Shown: positions 17,569-25,680, numbered from the stretch's first letter. The stretch: 64,000 bases of DNA from Gallionellales bacterium 39-52-133 (GCA_002278935.1 NCJL01000004.1:433293-497292); one strand, 5' to 3'. Translations and numbers: made by a program. Notes: generated by a model not told the origin, from the letters alone.

Positions 17569-18102
17569 TTGCTTGCATTCCTTATGGTGGAGAGAGAGGC
17601 GTTGTTAAGTTAGATCTCTGGCAGCGCTTATAAAAATCTGCTTGTTGGTTACTTACAATATAAGCAACTCCTGTGCCATGGTGAATTTCATTTGAATACA
17701 GTTAGCTAACCTATTGATAAACGCAATAGTTGCGGTATAAGGTGCACATTTTGCAGAGAAAGCACTGCTTTGGTGCGGTGCAACACTCTGCGGTTCGCGT
17801 CAGCGCTGATAGAAATGTTTGCAACAGTGATGGTGAGGTTTGCGTGTTAGATGCGTTGTACTACCGCCGCGCGCACGATGAAATGCCCTGGGTTAATGCA
17901 CGGGGAGAATTGAAGCGCATCGACAGGCTGGTGGAAATTGAGGATGAGTGCGTAACAATTTACAGGTTATTGAGCCAGCACTTCGACAAGCTCAGGGCGA
18001 AAGGATCTGTTCAATGTTCCCGCAGATATATCATGCTGTGCAAGGGCGGGGCGCGTTCCGCGCACCCTGCATCAATTCCCCGAGTCAACGCACCGCACAG
18101 TA
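17569..18102. other. non-coding stretch with gene debris and a short repeat
   Basis: This 534-base gap lies between the mcp promoter side and the histidine kinase stop. It contains a decayed addA fragment (17840-17945). At about 17980-18005 there is a copy of the widespread CTTCGACAAGCTCAGGGCGA repeat. No intact gene is seen. Confidence 0.6.
17840..17945 (+). pseudogene. decayed fragment of an addA nuclease domain
   Basis: The frame reads YYRRAHDEMPWVNARGELK then RIDRLVEIEDE. It matches AddA HRRAHNEMPYVNAQGELK then RIDRLVEFESE, encoded at about 12236-12327. By eye the DNA agrees at roughly three quarters of positions. Both the helicase part and the following catalytic VLDYKTG strand are missing. 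This is a relic of a second addA copy or of a partial duplication, and it is clearly not functional. Confidence 0.7.
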
Positions 18103-19455
18103 TCAAAACCTGAAACACACCTTCACCGTTAATCCGCTGCCTTTACTCACAGGCAGAATCTGCAGCGTTGCATTGTGCACTTCGGCGATGCGTTTAACGA
18201 TGGAGAGTCCGAGGCCGCTGCCGCTTGCCTGCGTGCCCAGCGGGCGATAAAAACGATCCAGCACTTTGCTGCGCTCTGCTTCAGGAATGCCGGGGCCATT
18301 GTCGCTCACCGACAGGCAGAACATTTTTTGCTCGCGGCTGATGTTTACCTGCACCGTGGTTCCGCCAGGGGTATGCAGGATTGCGTTGTCGAGCAGGTTG
18401 CGCAGCAGCACGCGCAGCAGTTCCGGATTGCCGGGCACGGTGGCGTCGGTTTCCGCCGCTGCCAGCAGTTCGAGTTGCACGCCTTTTTCCAGCGCGGACG
18501 GTGCCAGGTCTGCAATCGTCTCGGCGGCGATATCCTTGAGCTGGCATGCCTCCATTACGCTGCGGTCCAGCGTGTCTACCCGAGGTGTATCCACTTGGGC
18601 CAGCGTCAGCAATTGCGTGATCAGGCGCGAGGCGCGATCGCAGCCGAGTAGCGCATTGTCGAGCGCATGTATGCGTTCCGCCTCGGAAGCGGCCATGCGT
18701 GCCACCTGTGTCTGTGCCTTGATGGCGGCAATCGGCGTGCGCAATTCATGCGCGGCATCCGCGGTGAAGCTGCGCTCTTTTTGCAGTGAAACTGCAATGC
18801 GGGCAAACAGGCGATTGAGGCGCTCGATCAGTGGCAGCACTTCGCGCGGCGCAGCCGAGGTGTCCAGCGCGGCAAGGTTTTCCGGTTCGCGCCGTTCCAC
18901 CTCGCGCGCCAGTGCGGCCAGCGGTTGCAGGCCGCGCGCCACGGCCACCCACAAAAGGATCGCCAGTAGCGGCAGCGAGAACAGCAGTGGCCGCAGCAAA
19001 TTGCCGGCGATGTCGGCCGCCAGTTCGTCGCGCACGTCGGCGCTTTCCGCGACATGGATCAGATAGGTGCCCGATTCATCGCGGCTGCTGAATACGCGCC
19101 AGCGTTTGCCTTCGAGTGTGCGGTCGCTGAAACCGTTTTCAATTTCCGCCAGCGGCTGCTGCGGGGCGTTGGCGGAATGCAGAACGAGGCGCTTGCCTTC
19201 TTCCCACACCTGAAACGCGACACGGCGCGAATACTTGTGCAGCATGGGCACCTGTTCGGTTTCCAGCTCATCGAGATCGTGCGTCGTCTGCACCAGCAGC
19301 AGCGCTGCAGCCTGCGCCAGATGGGCATCCAGCACTTCGTCAAATTCCTCGCGCGCATCCAGGTAGGTGAAGGCGGTTGCGCCCAGCCACACCAGCGCGA
19401 TCACGCCCAGTATCAGTGCCAGCAGGCGTTGCTTGAGCGATGCGCGATGCCGCAT
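18103..19455 (-). CDS. sensor histidine kinase, QseC/TctE type
   Basis: A 450-residue kinase. TM1 is near residues 10-30 and the periplasmic domain covers about 31-150. TM2 (LLRPLLFSLPLLAILLWVAV) is followed by a HAMP-like linker. The H-box is FTADAAHELRTPIAAIKAQ with the phosphoacceptor His. The N-box is LLRNLLDNAILHTPGG and the G-boxes are DNGPGI and GSGLGLSIVKRI. It should be a full kinase/phosphatase. It starts one base after the stop of the response regulator gene, and both lie at the 3' end of the SHP-DHC-cytochrome b operon, so it probably controls those genes. The signal is unknown. Confidence 0.92.
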   Translation of the reverse strand: MRHRASLKQRLLALILGVIALVWLGATAFTYLDAREEFDEVLDAHLAQAAALLLVQTTHDLDELETEQVPMLHKYSRRVAFQVWEEGKRLVLHSANAPQQPLAEIENGFSDRTLEGKRWRVFSSRDESGTYLIHVAESADVRDELAADIAGNLLRPLLFSLPLLAILLWVAVARGLQPLAALAREVERREPENLAALDTSAAPREVLPLIERLNRLFARIAVSLQKERSFTADAAHELRTPIAAIKAQTQVARMAASEAERIHALDNALLGCDRASRLITQLLTLAQVDTPRVDTLDRSVMEACQLKDIAAETIADLAPSALEKGVQLELLAAAETDATVPGNPELLRVLLRNLLDNAILHTPGGTTVQVNISREQKMFCLSVSDNGPGIPEAERSKVLDRFYRPLGTQASGSGLGLSIVKRIAEVHNATLQILPVSKGSGLTVKVCFRF

Positions 19456-19456
19456 G

Positions 19457-20137
19457 TCATGCCTCCTTGTCGCGTTGAATGAGGTAGCCGACGCCGCGTA
19501 TGGTGGCGATCAGCTCGGGGAACAATTTGCGCCGCAGATGATGGATGTGCACTTCCACCGCATTGCTTTCGATTTCCTCTCCCCACGCATACAGCTGCTC
19601 TTCCAGCTGGGCGCGCGACAGCACTTTGCCGGCACTCAGCATCAGCGCATGCAGCAGCGCGAATTCCCTGGAGGACAGCTCGACCGGTTTGCCCTGCAAC
19701 AGCACGCGATGGGAGGCGGGGTCAAGTATGACGCCCGCTATATTCAAGGTTGGCTCGGCCTTTCCGCTGGAGCGGCGTATCAGTGCACGCAGACGCGCGC
19801 CCAGCTCGCCCATGTCGAAGGGCTTGGCCAGATAGTCGTCGGCGCCGGCATCCAGCCCCTTGATGCGGTCCTCTACCGTATCCATTGCGGTCAGGATCAG
19901 CACCGGGGTGTGCTGGCCGGCCTGGCCATTGCGCCTGCGCAGGCGCTGCAGCAACTCCAGGCCGGACAGGCGCGGCAAGCCAAGATCCAGCACGACGGCA
20001 GCATAGGGCTCGCTGGCGAGCGCCTGTTCCGCGGTCACGCCGTCCTTCATCCAGTCCACCGCATAGCCGCCCTGTTTCAGGCCTGCCTGTATTGCATCGC
20101 CCAGCAGGGCGTCATCTTCGACCACCAGTATGCGCAT
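19457..20137 (-). CDS. OmpR/QseB-family response regulator
   Basis: A 226-residue protein. The receiver has the acidic pocket VVEDD, phosphoacceptor Asp in VVLDLGLPRLSG, Thr in LILTAMD and Lys in YLAKPFD. A winged-helix DNA-binding domain follows (LSSREFALLHALM ... VEVHIHHLRRKL ... TIRGVGYLI). It pairs with the kinase gene directly downstream. QseB/PmrA-type regulators bind direct TTAAG-like half-sites 11 bases apart. Exactly such a site (CTTAAG-N5-CTTAAG) lies upstream of the first gene of this operon, at 22032-22048, suggesting autoregulation. Confidence 0.93.
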   Translation of the reverse strand: MRILVVEDDALLGDAIQAGLKQGGYAVDWMKDGVTAEQALASEPYAAVVLDLGLPRLSGLELLQRLRRRNGQAGQHTPVLILTAMDTVEDRIKGLDAGADDYLAKPFDMGELGARLRALIRRSSGKAEPTLNIAGVILDPASHRVLLQGKPVELSSREFALLHALMLSAGKVLSRAQLEEQLYAWGEEIESNAVEVHIHHLRRKLFPELIATIRGVGYLIQRDKEA

Positions 20138-20177
20138 TGTTTGTCCTGTTATTGCCTGAAAACAGCAGCAGAGAGTA

Positions 20178-20210
20178 TTGTTATAACTATATGATTATAT
20201 TTAATATTAT
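20178..20210 (-). repeat. AT-rich dispersed motif, copy 4
   Basis: On the minus strand it contains AATATTAAATATAATCATAT and then AGTTATAACAATA. It lies between the cytochrome b stop and the response regulator start, inside the SHP operon. Confidence 0.7.
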
Positions 20211-20261
20211 CTGCATGAATTTGAGCATGGAGAGACCTGATGTGTGTCCCGCAGCATTTAT

Positions 20262-20927
20262 TCAATCGTCATCTTTTTGCGCTGCATGCGCCGAATCTGC
20301 GGCTGGCGTGAGCAGCCCGGTTGCCGGATAAGCCACCCAGAATGCCACGACCGCCGCCAGTATTATGGCACCCAGCCACAGATAAGGGCGAGTGATCGCT
20401 TGCTCCGGCTGGGCAGTTTTATAGCCGGTGATCATCGAGCGCGCCAGATTTTCCCGGTGCAGCAAGCTGCTTGTTACGACGCCTGCGATGTGGAGCAAGA
20501 CGACCAGCAGCATGGCATTGGAGGCGATTTCATGCAGCTCTTCCATCGCGTCGCCACCGATATCCTGAAACAGCAGCACGCCTGTTACACCGGCGGTGAT
20601 GCCCAGACCCAGCAGCAGCCAGATGGCCACGCTGCCCAGCGGGTTGTGGCCAACATAATGCGCGGGCTTGCCCTTGAGCAGCGAGAAAAAGTAAGCCGCA
20701 ACTTCGGCGGGCTTGAACAGGAAGGAGCGGAACCGTGCATAGCGGGTGCCGAAAATCCCCCACAGTAATCTGAAGGCAAGCAGGCCCAGCAGGGTGTAGC
20801 CGAGCACAACATGAATGTCGCGGTAGCGTTCCGACTCGGCCGTCACATAGGCGCCGGCAAACGACAGCACCAGCAGCCAGTGGAATACGCGGGTAGGCAC
20901 GTCCCAGACCAGAATTCGTTTAAGCAT
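20262..20927 (-). CDS. membrane cytochrome b (b561-like, SHP operon)
   Basis: A 221-residue integral membrane protein with four main TM helices and a fifth near the C-terminus. The heme-ligand histidine context FHWLLVLSFAG in helix 1 and HVVLGYTLLGLLAFRLLWG in helix 2 are typical of Ni/Fe-hydrogenase-type and b561 cytochromes. ELHEIASNAMLLVVLLHIAG in a later helix supplies the other pair. Cytochromes of this kind pass quinol electrons to periplasmic c-type hemes. Here the partners are the diheme cytochrome and SHP encoded just upstream. The spacer to the diheme gene is 96 bases. Confidence 0.9.
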   Translation of the reverse strand: MLKRILVWDVPTRVFHWLLVLSFAGAYVTAESERYRDIHVVLGYTLLGLLAFRLLWGIFGTRYARFRSFLFKPAEVAAYFFSLLKGKPAHYVGHNPLGSVAIWLLLGLGITAGVTGVLLFQDIGGDAMEELHEIASNAMLLVVLLHIAGVVTSSLLHRENLARSMITGYKTAQPEQAITRPYLWLGAIILAAVVAFWVAYPATGLLTPAADSAHAAQKDDD

Positions 20928-21023
20928 GATGTTCTCCTTATAAGTTAAATGTGCGCAACGTCTGGTTCCACCGGAAGGAGGGCCGTGACGCGGCTAAATA
21001 GAAATGAAGTAATGCGCTCCGTG

Positions 21024-21551
21024 CTATTTCGGAATTTTGATGTCATCGTCGTTGAAATTTCCGCGCTCTGCCTGCGGGTGGCAAGCCGCACAATTGGCAG
21101 GGCTTTTCACCTGCGGATTGTTCCACACGGCAGGGTCAATTTCATGCGCATCGTGCTTGCGTTTGAACCACGCGGATTCGGTGATGCGCAACGGCGCAGT
21201 CGCAGCACTCCAGCGGTTGGAGCTGTGCTTCACCAGAAAATCGGTAATCTCCTTGTTGTCCCTGGCATCAAGCGAGGCATCCGAGCCGAAGTGTTTGTCG
21301 AGTCCGGCCATTATCTTGCGCCATGATGCGGCGGGCAACAGCCCCGGTGCATAGGCAAGGTGGCAGGAGGAGCATTCCTGCTGGAACAGGGAATTGCTTT
21401 GCTTGGGCTGCAAGGGTTTGCCGCGATTTTCGCCGCTGTATTTCGCGCGCGAACCTTGTTCACTATCGTCATCTGCATGGACGAAATTGACGGAGAAGCT
21501 GGCAGCCAATACGGCAACAGCAAGCAGGGGTAAGATTCTTTGCCTGGACAT
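21024..21551 (-). CDS. diheme cytochrome c (DHC)
   Basis: A 175-residue periplasmic protein starting at ATG 21551, which has a strong upstream AAGGAGA; a longer frame to 21620 lacks one. A signal peptide (RILPLLAVAVLAASFSVNF, cleaved near VHA) is followed by two heme sites. These are CSSCH at about residue 60 and CAACH at about residue 155. The pairing of this diheme protein with SHP and cytochrome b matches the DHC electron donor known from SHP gene clusters in Rhodobacter and Shewanella. It likely relays electrons from the membrane cytochrome to SHP. Confidence 0.88.
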   Translation of the reverse strand: MSRQRILPLLAVAVLAASFSVNFVHADDDSEQGSRAKYSGENRGKPLQPKQSNSLFQQECSSCHLAYAPGLLPAASWRKIMAGLDKHFGSDASLDARDNKEITDFLVKHSSNRWSAATAPLRITESAWFKRKHDAHEIDPAVWNNPQVKSPANCAACHPQAERGNFNDDDIKIPK

Positions 21552-21562
21552 GGGGTATCTCC

Positions 21563-21982
21563 TTATTTTTTGAGTGTTAGCAGGTAGCTCAGTACGTCGC
21601 CCTTTTCCTGTGCCGTGCAAACTCTGTCGAGCACATCATTGCAGTTGCGCTTGAACCATTTGTCCACTTTTTTAGGGTTGGTGAAGCGCTCCGCATTGGC
21701 AGAAGGTGCCAGCGCCTGAATGATTTTGCCGGTCTTTGCATGTTTGCCGGTGGCCGCCGGATTGTCGGTATGACAGGAAGCGCAGCTCCAGTCGTTGCCG
21801 TGCCTGCCCTTGAAGAAAATCTCGCCGCGTGCGGCTGAGAGTCCCTGGAAACCCGGCGTGCCACTTGCTTCCTTTTGTATGCTGGCAAGTATCTCATCGG
21901 GTGTTTCGGCATAGGCTGTTTGTGCCAGCATGGACGCGCTGATTATCAGCGCCAGACCTGCTGCATGGATGATGCTTATCAT
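21563..21982 (-). CDS. SHP-type (sphaeroides heme protein, DUF1924) cytochrome c
   Basis: A 139-residue protein from ATG 21982, with GAGGAG upstream; an in-frame ATG at 22015 lacks a binding site. A signal peptide (LALIISASMLAQTAYA) precedes the single heme site CASCH in SCASCHTDNP. The C-terminal part has KWFKRNCNDVLDRVC. In the characterised SHP an asparagine is the sixth heme ligand and leaves on reduction, so the protein can bind O2 or NO. The Asn residues in RNCND are candidates for that ligand. SHP physiology is unresolved. It is the first gene of the operon SHP-DHC-cytochrome b-RR-HK. Confidence 0.85.
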   Translation of the reverse strand: MISIIHAAGLALIISASMLAQTAYAETPDEILASIQKEASGTPGFQGLSAARGEIFFKGRHGNDWSCASCHTDNPAATGKHAKTGKIIQALAPSANAERFTNPKKVDKWFKRNCNDVLDRVCTAQEKGDVLSYLLTLKK

Positions 21983-22031
21983 GTTTGCTCTCCTCTGAAG
22001 TATTGGGATGGGCAAAGGATAAATGGCCAGG

Positions 22032-22048
22032 CTTAAGGAATACTTAAG
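22032..22048. promoter_or_regulatory. candidate response-regulator operator upstream of SHP operon
   Basis: CTTAAG-GAATA-CTTAAG is two identical half-sites with an 11-base period, the layout of PmrA/QseB-type boxes. It lies 50-66 bases upstream of the SHP start. A minus-strand TATCCT-like -10 sits downstream of it. An OmpR-family regulator is encoded in the operon, so it is the obvious candidate to bind here. Confidence 0.55.
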
Positions 22049-22310
22049 TATAAAAAGCTAAAAAGTGGGGAGGTCGTCTGACAGGTGCGGCAGCAAGTCG
22101 CGAGGGGCGCGACTTTATTCCGGCGGGAAATCGGCCGGAGCTTCACTGCTTGCTGGGTAAAACTTTGCTGTGTCTGTATTCTGTGCAGCGGACGGCAGCA
22201 ATACAAACGGGTTATTGCCAATTACGGACAGGCGTAAGCTGGTTTTGCGCGCTTGATAAACGTTGAAAAAAATGTCTGTCATGATTGATGGAAGATCAAT
22301 AATCTTTAAA

Positions 22311-22778
22311 TCAATTCCAGGAGCGAAAGGTTAACCCGACCAGGAATCCCATCAGGAAATCATCGCTGCACTCCCTGTAATGTTTATGCCCGGGTTTTCT
22401 GAAGACGGCGCTTAACTCATTTTTGGATACTTCATAGTCGGCCAGTGACATCAGTTCAATCAGTTCGTCTTCCTGCAGATCGAAAGCAATACGCAACTTT
22501 TTGAAGATGACGTTATTGGTTAGCTGGGGGAAAACCTGTCTGGTTTGAACCGGTTTGTCTTCAGTCTTGCCGCGGCGATAGGTGATTAAGCCATTCAGAA
22601 AAACGGTCATCAAATTGTCTGTTAACTCAAGATAATTTGCCTCATCCGGTTCTTTTGTATAGCGGGAGACGGTGGGCTGATCAATTGTATGTTCGGCAAG
22701 TTTGAAAATGTCCACGATGGTGGCGTCTTTGAGATCAAGCACGTGCTGTATGCTGCGTAATACATCGTTATTTGTCAC
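22311..22778 (-). CDS. yehS: DUF1456 family protein (YehS-like)
   Basis: A 155-residue protein built of two similar halves, each with a helical motif: NNDVLRSIQHVLDLKD and NNVIFKKLRIAFDLQEDE. Each half also ends in a DNFLMxFLNGL-like segment (DNLMTVFLNGLI and DDFLMGFLVGL). This duplicated arrangement is the DUF1456 hallmark. Length is as in E. coli YehS. The biochemical function is unknown. It stands alone, transcribed away from the following small membrane genes. Confidence 0.85.
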   Translation of the reverse strand: MTNNDVLRSIQHVLDLKDATIVDIFKLAEHTIDQPTVSRYTKEPDEANYLELTDNLMTVFLNGLITYRRGKTEDKPVQTRQVFPQLTNNVIFKKLRIAFDLQEDELIELMSLADYEVSKNELSAVFRKPGHKHYRECSDDFLMGFLVGLTFRSWN

Positions 22779-23106
22779 TATTTCCCCGCGTGTCTGGTTT
22801 TTCCGGTTTGCAATTTCAATATGGGGTCACTTTTAGTAAAGCTGTCGTGACCGGCCTCGGCCATTAAATAGACAGGTTCCGCTAGTGTCAATATGAAAAG
22901 CTTAATTGAATCTTTACACCACATCGGGACTGCCCCAAGCCGGGTGAATATTTGACCTGCCGTAAACAGGCAAAATGCTTAAAACCATGAGCTTGATACT
23001 GACATTTTGTTGTTGCATTTCCCCCCTAATACTGACTATGATTCGGGTTGCCCACGGTCTTCGCAGATTGTGGATATCGAATAAAAACACGCTAAGGAGA
23101 GCATTC
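22779..23106. other. intergenic region between divergent genes
   Basis: About 330 AT-rich bases lie between the divergent yehS-like gene and the small membrane peptide gene. They should hold both promoters. I see no gene or dispersed repeat. Confidence 0.5.
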
Positions 23107-23208
23107 ATGCAAAACCCGTTAGATTCACTTTGGGGTACTGTTATTTCCGGGTTCGTTCTGACCCTGGTTCTGTATTTGGTTGTTACAAAATTAATAATAG
23201 GGGCATAG
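23107..23208 (+). CDS. 33-residue single-TM peptide
   Basis: MQNPLDSLWGTVISGFVLTL is followed by VLYLVVTKLIIGA: one transmembrane helix covering almost the whole chain. An excellent ribosome binding site (AAGGAGAG) precedes the ATG, and its stop is three bases before the next gene, so it is almost certainly translated with it. A longer frame from 22975 has no binding site. It is probably a small subunit or chaperone of the PuuD-like membrane protein downstream. I know of no named family. Confidence 0.6.
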   Translation: MQNPLDSLWGTVISGFVLTLVLYLVVTKLIIGA

Positions 23209-23211
23209 GAA

Positions 23212-23700
23212 ATGGATTTGATACTAGGACTTGAGCGTTGGTTTCATCTGATGGCCGGTGTATTGTGGATCGGTTTGCTTTACTATTTTAATTTTGTACA
23301 GGTAGCAGCGCTGAAAGCCGCTACGGCAGACAATACCAATGCAGGCATTACCAAGCACATCGCCCCGCGCGCGTTGCTGTTTTTCCGTTGGGCTGCTGTT
23401 GTGACATGGCTGACCGGTGCAGGTTTGCTGGGACCGAATTTTGTTGCGGCATTCACCTTCCAGCCTTCCTACGCAATGATAGGCATGGGCGCTTGGCTGG
23501 GTACTATTATGCTGATCAATGTGTGGACCTTGATCTGGCGTAACCAGAAGAAAATTCTGGGTATGGTTCCGGCAACCGATGCAGAAAAAGTGACGGCCCG
23601 CCGTGTTGCTTTTCTCGCCTCACGCACCAACACCATGTTGTCCATACCGATGCTGTTCTTCATGGCAGCCGGTGCACATACGGCCCAGTTTGCATTTTAA
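23212..23700 (+). CDS. urate oxidase (PuuD)-type membrane domain protein
   Basis: A 162-residue protein with about four TM helices. RWFHLMAGVLWIGLLYYFNF at residues 8-27 is the conserved start of the PuuD/urate hydroxylase N-terminal membrane domain. WRNQKKILG follows a central helix and RTNTMLSIPMLFFMAAG closes the protein. Full PuuD carries a C-terminal cytochrome c domain, absent here. It may work with a separate cytochrome or do something unrelated to urate. It is followed by a clear terminator at 23754 and forms a two-gene unit with the 33-residue peptide. Confidence 0.75.
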   Translation: MDLILGLERWFHLMAGVLWIGLLYYFNFVQVAALKAATADNTNAGITKHIAPRALLFFRWAAVVTWLTGAGLLGPNFVAAFTFQPSYAMIGMGAWLGTIMLINVWTLIWRNQKKILGMVPATDAEKVTARRVAFLASRTNTMLSIPMLFFMAAGAHTAQFAF

Positions 23701-23753
23701 TATCAGGCTGAATATGGCGTAGTTCGGGGCAGAAATTATCCGGACAGGAAAAT

Positions 23754-23775
23754 GGCGACGAAAGTCGCCTTTTTT
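23754..23775 (+). terminator. rho-independent terminator
   Basis: GGCGAC-GAAA-GTCGCC followed directly by TTTTTT, 54 bases after the PuuD-like stop. Confidence 0.9.
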
Positions 23776-23816
23776 ATTGGCTTGAGTTGCTCAGGCATGT
23801 CAATCAGGAGATCAGA

Positions 23817-24239
23817 ATGAAAGAGTCATTGCAGCCCGGCATCAGATATGAGCATAAATTCATGCTGCCTTCCTCGAAGACGGTACCGGCACTTTATCCG
23901 GAGGCAGAGGAGTTTGTGGCCATGCCCGAGGTGTTTGCCACCGGTTTTCTGGTGGGCTTTCTGGAGTGGGCGTGTATCAGGGCTGTCAATCCTCACCTTG
24001 ACTGGCCCAGGGAGCAAACGGTAGGCACTCATATTGATGTCAGCCACCAGGCTGCCACCCCTCCTGGGCTTGAGATTACGGCTGTGGTTGAGCTGCTGGA
24101 AGTGAATGGCAGAAAACTGGTTTTTTCAGTTGAGGCGCATGATGGGGTAGAGCAAATCTCAAAAGGCAGGCATGAGCGCTTTATCATAGACAAGGCAAGG
24201 TTCGACGAGAAAGTTAATAGCAAAAAAGTTAAGGCTTGA
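23817..24239 (+). CDS. thioesterase family protein (FlK-like hotdog fold)
   Basis: A 140-residue protein from ATG 23817, with CAGGAGA upstream. The hotdog-fold pattern is clear: a helix with FATGFLVGFLEWACIRAVNP, the strand TVGTHIDVSHQAATPPGLEI, then VELLEVNGRKLVFSVEAHDG and ISKGRHERFIID. This matches the fluoroacetyl-CoA thioesterase-like family, whose members hydrolyse small acyl-CoAs. The substrate is unknown. It lies alone between the PuuD-like unit and pldA. Confidence 0.8.
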   Translation: MKESLQPGIRYEHKFMLPSSKTVPALYPEAEEFVAMPEVFATGFLVGFLEWACIRAVNPHLDWPREQTVGTHIDVSHQAATPPGLEITAVVELLEVNGRKLVFSVEAHDGVEQISKGRHERFIIDKARFDEKVNSKKVKA

Positions 24240-24320
24240 CCATGGCAGGGAGTCTGCCCAAACTGCTATAGTTGCAGGGCACCAGGCCGCCCTTAAAAAT
24301 ATTACACCCTGACAGATCAA

Positions 24321-25376
24321 ATGACTTTAACCTGCCCGACCCTACGTATCTGCATGTCAATCCTTGTGCTGGGTACTATGCTTTTGCCTGTTGCATATGC
24401 GGCCAGCGATGAACAATTGGAATGCGCCGGCAAGGCTGACAATATCGAGCGGCTTGAGTGCTATGACGCGCTCAGCGCAGCACGTTCGCAGGCGGGCAAG
24501 CCAGCTTTGGAAGCGAAACCGCCTGAGCCTCCCGCTCCGGCGATGCGCAGCTATCTTACGCGCAGTTGGGATCTGGATAACAAGGATGAAGAGCTGCTGG
24601 GAGAGCACCAGTCCCCGCTCAAACCGCATCGTGTTTCCTATTTGATTGTGCGCACAACCAGTGAAACAAATATGCAGCCGTACTCGCCTGCACATGGATC
24701 GGTCACACTTCCTGTTGAGCTTGACCGTACCGAGATAAAGTTTCAGTTCAGCCAGAAAGCAAGGGTGCTGAATTCGGTAAAACTGAATGCCTTGGGAATC
24801 ACCAGTTTCAGGTTGTGGGGAGCCTATACCCAGCAATCCAGCTGGCAGGCATTTAATGACGGAAACTCGTCTCCGTTTCGTGAAACCATTTATGAGCCCG
24901 AGCTCATTCTGACGATGAGCACAGGAAATCAGTCAGGCCTGAAACTTGTCAATCTCGGTTACGTGCATCAGTCCAATGGGCGCAATAAAGAACTTTCACG
25001 CAGCTGGAATCGGCTGTACCTGCAAGGCGGCTGGGAGTCTGATACCTGGTCCGCGCTCCTGCGGGGATGGTATCGCATCCCCGAAGCCGGCGGCCAGGAC
25101 GACATCCCGGATATTCAGGATTACAACGGACGTGCTGATGTCACGTTGCGCTGGGCGCCGCAGGATGGCAGCCAGATCGTTGGTCTGACCCTGCGCAACA
25201 ATCTCAGCCTGGGCCCAAATCGCGGCTTCATGCAGCTGGACTGGGCTACGCCGGTCAAATTAAACCAGTCAGCCAAATTGCATGTTCAGATAACGACCGG
25301 TTATGGCGAAACCCTGATTGACTATAATTTTCGCCAGACAACCTTTGGCCTGGGTGTTTCATTCAGGGATTGGTAA
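24321..25376 (+). CDS. pldA: outer membrane phospholipase A1
   Basis: A 351-residue protein with a signal peptide ending near VAYAA and then a short Cys-containing linker (CAGKADNIERLECYDAL). The OMPLA beta-barrel follows. The catalytic pair is in GYVHQSNGR (His and the Ser two residues later), and the third residue (Asn) is in SRSWNRLYL, both in the family's usual spacing. It is a Ca2+-dependent dimeric lipase that removes mislocalised phospholipids from the outer leaflet. The N-terminal Cys-rich extension is longer than in E. coli but common in betaproteobacteria. Confidence 0.92.
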   Translation: MTLTCPTLRICMSILVLGTMLLPVAYAASDEQLECAGKADNIERLECYDALSAARSQAGKPALEAKPPEPPAPAMRSYLTRSWDLDNKDEELLGEHQSPLKPHRVSYLIVRTTSETNMQPYSPAHGSVTLPVELDRTEIKFQFSQKARVLNSVKLNALGITSFRLWGAYTQQSSWQAFNDGNSSPFRETIYEPELILTMSTGNQSGLKLVNLGYVHQSNGRNKELSRSWNRLYLQGGWESDTWSALLRGWYRIPEAGGQDDIPDIQDYNGRADVTLRWAPQDGSQIVGLTLRNNLSLGPNRGFMQLDWATPVKLNQSAKLHVQITTGYGETLIDYNFRQTTFGLGVSFRDW

Positions 25377-25404
25377 TTCAGTGCGGAACGGCAGGTGTTG
25401 TGAG

Positions 25405-25680
25405 TTTGTTCACCACTGCGCGGTTTAACTTGCTGCGCAAGTTCACCGTTCGGGTACGAGAGCCTGCACCGCAACCTGGTATTGCTAAAGCAATACACAA
25501 ATTGTGGTTACGGCTATCACTGCGTGATTTAACTTGCTACGCAAGTTAGCCTTCACCGCAACCTGGTATTACTGTTTCACAGTAAGTAGTTGTGGCTTCG
25601 GCCACCGCTACGCGGTTTAACTTGCTACGCAAGTTAGTCTGCACCGTAATCTGGTATTGCTAAAGCAATACCAGATTGTC
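25405..25680. repeat. three tandem copies of a three-hairpin element (family D) at proB 3' end
   Basis: Units of about 85-90 bases start near 25412, 25505 and 25590. Each carries CGGTTTAACTTGC, a GTA-type loop and GCAAGTT, then CACCGCAACCTGGTATT or a variant. On the minus strand each unit offers three small stems: AACTTGC/GCAAGTT, ACCGC/GCGGT and GGC/GCC. The third unit overlaps the proB stop. Units 1 and 3 contain TGGTATTGCTAAAGCAATAC, in which the proB tail (LVLL-stop) is embedded, so the gene tail itself seems to have been copied. A fourth copy follows argF. Confidence 0.75.

Noticed and set aside
22033..22221. 62-codon minus-strand frame upstream of the SHP gene
   Set aside because: It overlaps the promoter/operator region and has no coding features.
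25405..25680. CRISPR array interpretation of the tandem units after proB
   Set aside because: The units lack short constant repeats with unique spacers. They are 85-90 base hairpin elements, and there are no cas genes.
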